From: Clostridia bacterium
GTDB taxonomy: Bacteria > Bacillota > Clostridia > Christensenellales > Aristaeellaceae
Length of the DNA: 37,036 bases
Reading direction: 5' to 3'
NCBI GenBank assembly: GCA_017465155.1
Contig: JAFTWV010000114.1
Span: 1 to 37,036, forward strand
The notes under the pieces were generated by a model. That model saw nothing but the letters and a program-made list of their open reading frames with translations, was not told the origin of the DNA and made no database searches. Shown piece by piece: positions 31,730-37,036 of the stretch. How positions within the stretch are numbered: the first letter of the stretch is position 1; every line of letters begins with the position of its first letter. A program made the position numbers and the translations under genes.

Positions 31730-33115
31730 ATGGCCAAGGAAAAGACTCTGTTTGCCTGCACGGCCTGCGGTTATGAAACGCCCAAATGGGTGGGCAAGTG
31801 TCCGGGCTGCGGCGCATGGAACACGATGGAAGAGGCGGTGGCTGCTGTGTCCCCGGCGGCTGCTGCGAAGGTGCCCAAGCAGCGGCCAGGCACGGGAGCT
31901 GCGGCCATGCTTCTCAGGGATATCCCGGAGGATGTGACCGTCCGTACCAGCACGGGTATTGGCGAGCTGGACCGCGTGTTGGGCGGCAGCGGGACGAATG
32001 CTGGTATTGTTGAGGGCGCACTGATGCTCATCGGCGGCGATCCGGGTGTGGGTAAGTCCACGCTGCTGCTGCAGGTGTGTGCCAATCTGTGCAGGGCGGG
32101 CAAGCGCGTGCTGTATATCAGCGGTGAGGAAAGTGCCAAGCAGATCAAGCTGCGTGCCAACCGTCTGGGCATTCTGGAAGCGAATCTGTATGTACTGGCG
32201 GAAAATGCGCTGGATGCGGTGGAGGAGAAGCTGCGTCACCTGCAGCCGGATGTGGCGGTTGTGGACTCTGTGCAGACGATGTACCGGCCGGAGATGGCCT
32301 CGGCGCCCGGCTCTGTCAGCCAGATCCGCGAGTGCACCAGCCTGATCATGCGCATCTGTAAGGAAACCGGCACGGCGATCTTTCTTGTCGGCCATGTGAC
32401 CAAGGACGGCGCGATTGCAGGCCCCCGCATGCTGGAACACATGGTGGACGTGGTGCTGTACTTTGAGGGCGACAAGCAGCAGGAATACCGCCTTCTGCGT
32501 GCGGTGAAAAACCGTTTTGGCTCGGTAAATGAGCTGGGCGTGTTCCAGATGACTGACAAGGGCATGGTGGAAATCCTCAATCCCTCGGAGCAGCTGATCA
32601 GCCGCAGAGCCAAGGGTGCAAGCGGCTCGGTGGTGTTCTGCGGGCTGGAGGGGTCGCGGCCGCTGCTGTGTGACGTGCAGGCACTGGCCAGCCAGAGCTA
32701 TTTTGGTACGCCGCGCAGGACGGTCGGCGGCGCGGACGCATCCCGCGTGGCGCTGCTGCTGGCGGTATTGGAAAAGCGCGCCAATCAGAAAACCTACAAT
32801 CAGGATGTGTACATCAACGTTGCCGGCGGCCTTGAATTGTCTGAGCCAGCGGCAGACCTTGCGCTTTGCATGGCTGTTGTGTCGTCGCTCAAGGATATGT
32901 CTGTGGGCGCCGACGTGGCTGTGATGGGCGAAGTGGGTCTTGCCGGCGAGGTGCGCGCCATTCCCCAGTGCGACCGGCGTATTGCTGAATGCCAGCGCCT
33001 TGGCTTCACCACCATCATTTTGCCCCGGGAAAACCAGCGCCGCCTGGCGACGCCCGAGGGGATGAAGCTGGTGGGTGTGGACACGGTGATGCAGGCGATC
33101 AGCGTATTATTCTGA
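31730..33115 (+). CDS. radA: DNA repair protein RadA (Sms)
   Basis: 461 residues, normal length. Zinc finger Cys10-Cys13/Cys24-Cys27 (FACTACGYETPKWVGKCPGC), RecA-like ATPase with Walker A GDPGVGKST at 103-111, the RadA-specific KNRFG at 260-264, and a C-terminal Lon-protease-like domain (~290-461) with DVYINVAGGLELSEPAADL. It acts as a branch-migration helicase in recombinational repair. AGGAGG precedes the ATG. Followed after 23 bp by a YacL-like gene; in B. subtilis disA lies between the two, but not here. Confidence 0.96.
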   Translation: MAKEKTLFACTACGYETPKWVGKCPGCGAWNTMEEAVAAVSPAAAAKVPKQRPGTGAAAMLLRDIPEDVTVRTSTGIGELDRVLGGSGTNAGIVEGALMLIGGDPGVGKSTLLLQVCANLCRAGKRVLYISGEESAKQIKLRANRLGILEANLYVLAENALDAVEEKLRHLQPDVAVVDSVQTMYRPEMASAPGSVSQIRECTSLIMRICKETGTAIFLVGHVTKDGAIAGPRMLEHMVDVVLYFEGDKQQEYRLLRAVKNRFGSVNELGVFQMTDKGMVEILNPSEQLISRRAKGASGSVVFCGLEGSRPLLCDVQALASQSYFGTPRRTVGGADASRVALLLAVLEKRANQKTYNQDVYINVAGGLELSEPAADLALCMAVVSSLKDMSVGADVAVMGEVGLAGEVRAIPQCDRRIAECQRLGFTTIILPRENQRRLATPEGMKLVGVDTVMQAISVLF

Positions 33116-33138
33116 TTCACAAAGGCGATGACCATCTT

Positions 33139-34251
33139 ATGAAATCAAAACAGATCCAACGGATATTATGGTTCCTGATGCTGTGCCTGGGGGCGGGTGC
33201 AGGCGTGGCACTGGCGTTTCTGTGTGTTCAGGTACACAGGATGACCAATGCGTCCGGCGCGCTGAATCTCGGTACGCTGGTACTGCTTTATGGCGGTATG
33301 GGCGCTTTGGGCGCGCTGATGGGCCACTTGCTGTCACCAAGACTGATCACCTGGTGCAGCGAAGCGGTTGCTGCGCTGGAAAAGCATATGGACACCCTTT
33401 CCCTTGCGCAGCTGGCGGCAATGTGCACGGGCCTGATCACGGGATTTCTCATTGCTGCCCTGCTGACACAGGTGCTTGATTTCCTCGGCGATTCTATCTT
33501 CACGCTGGCGTTTTCGGCGATGCTGTATGTGGTGCTGGGTGTGATGGGCCTGACGATCGGCAAGCGCCGGACAGAGGATTTCGCTGCGCTGCTGTCCCAT
33601 CTTCCGGTGATGCGCGAGCGCAGAAGCACCCGCAGGACAAATGCCGGAGCAGACAATCCGGGACTGAAGGTGCTGGACGGCGCCGTGATGACGGACGGTC
33701 GTCTGGAGGCTGTATGCCGCACGGGCTTTGTGGAGGGGGAGCTGCTTCTGCCGGACTTTGTGCTGGAGGAGCTTCGCCAGATGGCAGAGTCTGCGGATGC
33801 AACGCGGCGTGTGCGCGGCCGCCGCGGACTGGCGGCGCTGGAGCATCTGCAGGCGGATGAGCATATCCGTCTGCGGGTGGAGCATACCGATAGGCTGCCG
33901 CTGCAGGAAACGGATGTACGGCTGCTGTCTGTTGTGCGCGACATGAATGCATCGCTCCTGACCAGCGATCTTGGCGTGAGCAAGATGGCTCGTGCGGCGG
34001 GTTTGCCGGTACTCAACCTGAATGACCTTGCCTGCGCCCTGCGCACGGTGACGGCTGCTGGCGATGTGCTGGCGGTCAGAATCACCAAAGAGGGCCGCGA
34101 AGCAGGACAGGGCGTAGGCTATCTGGAGGATGGCACGATGATCGTCATCGAGGGCGGCAGCAGCCTGATTGGTGAAACGGCGGAGGTTACGGTGTCGTCC
34201 GTTCTCCAGACCAATGCGGGCCGCATGGTGTTTGCACGCGTGAATGACTGA
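33139..34251 (+). CDS. yacL: YacL-like PIN/TRAM-domain membrane protein
   Basis: 370 residues. Four membrane helices (about 8-30, 40-62, 90-115, 120-140), then a PIN domain (~170-290) whose acidic residues include Asp in VLDGAVMTDGRLEAV, Glu in LPDFVLEELRQM and Asp in LLTSDLGVSKMA. A C-terminal TRAM domain (~300-370: DVLAVRITKEGREAGQGVGYLEDGTMIVIEGG) likely binds RNA. This is the B. subtilis YacL architecture; a membrane-bound ribonuclease role is inferred from the fold. The start ATG has only a weak site (AAAGGCGA) 12 bases away. Confidence 0.88.
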   Translation: MKSKQIQRILWFLMLCLGAGAGVALAFLCVQVHRMTNASGALNLGTLVLLYGGMGALGALMGHLLSPRLITWCSEAVAALEKHMDTLSLAQLAAMCTGLITGFLIAALLTQVLDFLGDSIFTLAFSAMLYVVLGVMGLTIGKRRTEDFAALLSHLPVMRERRSTRRTNAGADNPGLKVLDGAVMTDGRLEAVCRTGFVEGELLLPDFVLEELRQMAESADATRRVRGRRGLAALEHLQADEHIRLRVEHTDRLPLQETDVRLLSVVRDMNASLLTSDLGVSKMARAAGLPVLNLNDLACALRTVTAAGDVLAVRITKEGREAGQGVGYLEDGTMIVIEGGSSLIGETAEVTVSSVLQTNAGRMVFARVND

Positions 34252-34266
34252 GCAGGGAGTGTGCCT

Positions 34267-34731
34267 ATGGAACGCTGGATCAAGCCGGCCTTTTCGGTCA
34301 TCGGTATGGAAGGATCGACGGTGGAGGACCCGGCAATCGTGCCGAAGCTATGGGAGGCGGCCAACAGCCGCTTCGCTGAGGTTGCGGGGCTGGCAAAGAC
34401 AAATCCTGATGGAAGTCTTGCGGGCGTCTGGGGTGTGATGACGGATATCAGCCGCAGCTTTATGCCATGGGAGGATGGGTTTTCCCGGGGATTGTATCTT
34501 GCCGGTGTGGAATGCCGGGCAGATACAGCTGCGCCTGAGGGCTGGACACGCTGGGATGTGCCAGGGTTTGAGTATGTCCGGGTGATTGTTGATGCGTCTG
34601 ATGTGTTTCAGCGCACGCTGGCAGCGCTGGCGGAAAAGGGCCTGACGCTGGCGGGCGCAGTGCACGATTTTACCGACCCGGCTACGGGGAGGATGTTTAT
34701 GTGCTTTCCGGTGCGGCGACTTTCTGATTGA
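34267..34731 (+). CDS. GyrI-like (AraC effector-binding) domain protein
   Basis: 154 residues forming one GyrI-like small-molecule-binding domain: KPAFSVIGMEGSTVED, a helix with LWEAANSRFAEVAG, GVWGVMTD, YLAGVECRAD, and WDVPGFEYVRVIVDAS. Such stand-alone domains bind hydrophobic or cationic small molecules, or sequester drugs. The start is the ATG seven bases after GGGAG; a GTG six bases earlier is too close. It lies 15 bp after yacL, and an MFS transporter gene follows within 23 bp. Confidence 0.78.
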   Translation: MERWIKPAFSVIGMEGSTVEDPAIVPKLWEAANSRFAEVAGLAKTNPDGSLAGVWGVMTDISRSFMPWEDGFSRGLYLAGVECRADTAAPEGWTRWDVPGFEYVRVIVDASDVFQRTLAALAEKGLTLAGAVHDFTDPATGRMFMCFPVRRLSD

Positions 34732-34754
34732 ACAGGGAAGGGTGTACATATCGA

Positions 34755-36050
34755 ATGAAGCTCAATATCAAGCGGACTGCGCTGGTAGGTCTGGCATTTA
34801 TGGCAATCCAGTCCTTCTGGGGGCTCTATGATTTCACTGTACCGCTGATTCTCAAGGATACCTATGGCCTGCAGGACACCGCGTCAGGCGTTGTGATGGC
34901 GATGGATAATGTGGTAGCGCTGGTGTTGCTGCCGCTGTTCGGCTCTCTGTCTGACCGGTGCAATAGTCCTATGGGACGCCGGATGCCGTTTCTGCTTGGC
35001 GGTGCGGCAGCAGCAGCGGTGCTGATGCTGATGGTACCGATGGTAATCAGGAGCGCGGCGCTGCCTGTTTTTCTGGGCTTGCTGGCGCTGCTGCTGATCA
35101 TCATGGGAACCTTCCGATCTCCGACGGTGGCGCTGATGCCGGATGTAACGCCCCGACACCTGCGCTCCAGCGGCAATGCGATCATCAATTTGATGGGCGC
35201 TGTCGGCAGTGCGCTGACGCTGGTGCTGATCAACTTCCTCGTGATCCGAACGACGGGCGCCGACGGGCAAACGGTCAGCGATTACACATGGCTGTTTGTG
35301 ACGGTGGCAGTGGAAATGGTTGTATGCGCGCTGACAGTCAAGCTGACGATCCCGGAGCGGAAGCTTGCGGCTGAAGCAGAGGCAATCGACGCCCGCATGC
35401 ATGTGCAGGAGGATTCTCCTGTCGAGCAGAGCAGGCGGCTGACGGGCCCGGAAATGCGATCCCTGGTGCTGCTGCTGTGCTCGGTATCCCTGTGGTTCAT
35501 GGGGTACAATGCCATCACCACGGCGTTCAGCAAGTATGCCATGGTGACATGGCATGTGACGGAAGCGACTGCCGCCAATTGTGTGCTTGTGGCGACCGTT
35601 GCAGCCATTGCCAGCTACTGGCCGGTGGGCTTGATGTCCAGCCGATTCGGGCGCAAGCGGATGATTCTTACAGGCCTTACGGTGATGGTTCTCTGTTTCC
35701 TGGTTGGTACTCTGGAGCGGGAAATGAACCTCCTGGCGTACGTGATGTTTGTAGGCGTGGGTATGGGTTGGGCCAGTATTGGTGTGAACAGCTATCCCAT
35801 GGTGGTGGAGCTGGCTTCCGGCTCCGATGTCGGCAAGTACACGGGATATTATTACACCTTCTCCATGGCGGCTCAGGTGCTGACGCCCATTCTGTCCGGC
35901 GCGCTGCTGGAGCACGTGGGCTACTGGACGCTGTTCCCCTATGCGCTGGTGATGATGTCCTGCGCGTTGGTGACGATGTCCCTCGTGCGCCATGGCGACA
36001 GCAAACCGCGGGCAAAACGCGGTCTCGAAGCTCTTGATGTGGAGGATTGA
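34755..36050 (+). CDS. MFS transporter (GPH/SLC45-like sugar symporter)
   Basis: 431 residues, twelve membrane helices. The loop between helices 2 and 3 reads GSLSDRCNSPMGRRMPFLL, the signature of glycoside-pentoside-hexuronide and SLC45/sucrose-type carriers; a matching SSRFGRKRMIL lies in the second half. It probably imports a sugar or glycoside with a cation; substrate unknown. The start ATG at MKLNIKRTA is chosen because upstream codons overlap the previous gene from a TTG. The ribosome site (GGAAGGG) is weak and far, suggesting coupling. GDPD follows after two bases. Confidence 0.85.
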   Translation: MKLNIKRTALVGLAFMAIQSFWGLYDFTVPLILKDTYGLQDTASGVVMAMDNVVALVLLPLFGSLSDRCNSPMGRRMPFLLGGAAAAAVLMLMVPMVIRSAALPVFLGLLALLLIIMGTFRSPTVALMPDVTPRHLRSSGNAIINLMGAVGSALTLVLINFLVIRTTGADGQTVSDYTWLFVTVAVEMVVCALTVKLTIPERKLAAEAEAIDARMHVQEDSPVEQSRRLTGPEMRSLVLLLCSVSLWFMGYNAITTAFSKYAMVTWHVTEATAANCVLVATVAAIASYWPVGLMSSRFGRKRMILTGLTVMVLCFLVGTLEREMNLLAYVMFVGVGMGWASIGVNSYPMVVELASGSDVGKYTGYYYTFSMAAQVLTPILSGALLEHVGYWTLFPYALVMMSCALVTMSLVRHGDSKPRAKRGLEALDVED

Positions 36051-36052
36051 CG

Positions 36053-36880
36053 ATGAACTGGCTGATCGGTATCCTGATTTGTCTGATCGTTCTGCTGGCA
36101 GCGTATGCATGGCTGATCCGGCCGCAGCTGCCCAGACGCGACATTTCCCATCTGCTGGGCGTAGACTATGCTCATCGCGGACTGTGGAATGCACAGCGCC
36201 CGGAGAACAGCCTTGCCGCCTTTGCTGCAGCGGTTGAGAAGGGGTATGGCATTGAACTGGATGTGCACCTGACGGCGGACGGCAGCCTTGTTGTTCACCA
36301 CGATGACAGCCTGCTGCGCCTGACCGGTCGGGATGTGCATATCAGCAAAAGCACACTTGCGCAGGTGCGTGCCTGCCTGCTGCCCAACGGTGAACCAGTG
36401 CCGACCTTCGATGAGGTGCTGGAGACGGTTTGCGGCCGTGTGCCGCTGATCGTGGAGGTCAAGGTAGAGGGGGGCAACGCATACCCGCTGAGTAAGGCGG
36501 TCTGCGAGCGTATGCAGCGCTACAATGGCCCCTGGTGCATGGAAAGCTTCCAGCCCAAGGCAGTCGAGTGGTTCCGCCTGAATGCACCGCAGGTTATCCG
36601 CGGTCAGCTGGCCTTCAACCACGCCGGAAAGGGTGAAACGTGGAAACTGAAGCTGCGCAACATCGGCATCGCTTCCATGCTGCAGCACATCTGGTCCCGA
36701 CCGGATTTCGTGGCCTATGAAGCCAAGTCTGAGAAGAAGTATAGCCTGCCGATGAATCTGCTGCGTCTGATGAAGCCGTGGTTTGTCGCGTGGACGGTGC
36801 GCTCTCAGGCGGACATGGACGCGCTGCGGGGCAAATACGATCTGCAGATTTTTGAGAATTTTGAAGCGAAAAAGCAGTAA
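36053..36880 (+). CDS. Membrane-anchored glycerophosphodiester phosphodiesterase
   Basis: 275 residues. One N-terminal membrane helix (~4-24), then a GDPD TIM barrel: AHRGLWNAQRPENSLAAF with catalytic His41 and Arg42, metal ligands Glu68 and Asp70 (GIELDVHLT), His83 (VVHHDDSLLRLTGRD), and Glu in LIVEVKVEG. It hydrolyses glycerophosphodiesters to glycerol 3-phosphate and an alcohol, here probably at the membrane face. Glycerophosphoinositol would be one possible substrate but nothing in the sequence shows this. GGAGG inside the MFS 3' end lies seven bases before the ATG. Confidence 0.9.
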   Translation: MNWLIGILICLIVLLAAYAWLIRPQLPRRDISHLLGVDYAHRGLWNAQRPENSLAAFAAAVEKGYGIELDVHLTADGSLVVHHDDSLLRLTGRDVHISKSTLAQVRACLLPNGEPVPTFDEVLETVCGRVPLIVEVKVEGGNAYPLSKAVCERMQRYNGPWCMESFQPKAVEWFRLNAPQVIRGQLAFNHAGKGETWKLKLRNIGIASMLQHIWSRPDFVAYEAKSEKKYSLPMNLLRLMKPWFVAWTVRSQADMDALRGKYDLQIFENFEAKKQ

Positions 36881-36904
36881 TGTGAGAGGCGCTCTTATTC
36901 TTTG

Positions 36905-37036
36905 AATGAAGCGATAAATTGGAATTTGGCGAGCCGTTGCACAAGAGAGCAACCACCATATTCGCTGCGCTCATACACCTTTCACACCCACCCGTCAGCC
37001 GCAAAGGAGCGCGTAGTTCCGGCCGCGCCGCGACGC
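36905..37036 (-). repeat. Dispersed repeat, right copy (inverted)
   Basis: The reverse complement of this stretch matches 418-545, with shared blocks including the GC-rich GCGTCGCGGCGCGGCCGGAA at the window edge. The window stops inside the copy, so its extent is unknown. No gene or terminator for the GDPD transcript was seen in 36881-36904. Confidence 0.8.

Noticed and set aside
32989-33138. Fifty-residue upstream extension of the YacL-like protein
   Set aside because: It would overlap the 3' end of radA; YacL proteins begin with the first membrane helix just after the chosen ATG.

Overview
The window looks like a chromosomal segment, possibly a whole metagenomic contig, from a GC-rich anaerobic Clostridia-type Firmicute, perhaps a gut or rumen Christensenellales-like lineage. 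This is inferred from strong AGGAGG ribosome sites, sigma-A promoters of TTGACA/TATAAT type, a CotH protein, a YlbJ-like membrane protein, YacL and a CsoR regulator. No rRNA, tRNA, prophage, transposase or CRISPR array was recognised. Taxonomy is a guess from gene content only.

Layout. (1) Bases 1-708 hold no convincing gene. They contain a near-perfect inverted repeat with arms of about 99 bp, a GC-rich hairpin-prone stretch, and one copy of a dispersed repeat that recurs inverted at the far end (about 36905-37036). (2) 709-3953, minus strand: a secreted CotH-family protein with its own promoter, and a csoR-EamA exporter pair with a textbook promoter and a C-tract/G-tract operator. (3) 4071-12718, minus strand: a seven-gene operon in the order oligopeptide/oligosaccharide-type ABC importer (binding protein, two permeases, two ATPases), cytoplasmic GH28 pectin-type hydrolase, TIM-barrel sugar isomerase. 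It looks like an import-then-cleave system for a pectin-type or other uronate oligosaccharide. (4) 13116-22227, plus strand and divergent: a DeoR-family regulator followed by iolJ-C-A-G-B-D-E, a complete myo-inositol degradation route ending in dihydroxyacetone phosphate and (via IolA) acetyl-CoA. Codon choice changes abruptly at the start of iolC and again near the 3' end of iolE. (5) 22300-36880: housekeeping and small accessory genes. These are an NPP1/Vps62-like protein, a stand-alone FakA C-terminal-like domain, DNA polymerase I, a YlbJ-like membrane protein, a degenerate Lgt-like membrane protein with a GNAT enzyme, two DUF2975 membrane proteins with a YozG-type regulator, an unknown protein, RadA, YacL, a GyrI-like domain protein, an MFS/GPH transporter and a membrane-anchored glycerophosphodiesterase.

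How the genes work together. The centre of the window is a divergent catabolic locus: a roughly 400-bp control region between the ABC/GH28 operon and the deoR-iol operon carries back-to-back promoters and a tandem 11-bp repeat beside the deoR promoter. No dedicated inositol permease is visible, so the ABC importer is the only sugar-type transporter next to the inositol genes. Whether the two operons handle one substrate (for example an inositol- or uronate-containing glycan) is an open question. Two stem-loops inside the ABC operon probably set unequal expression of its genes.
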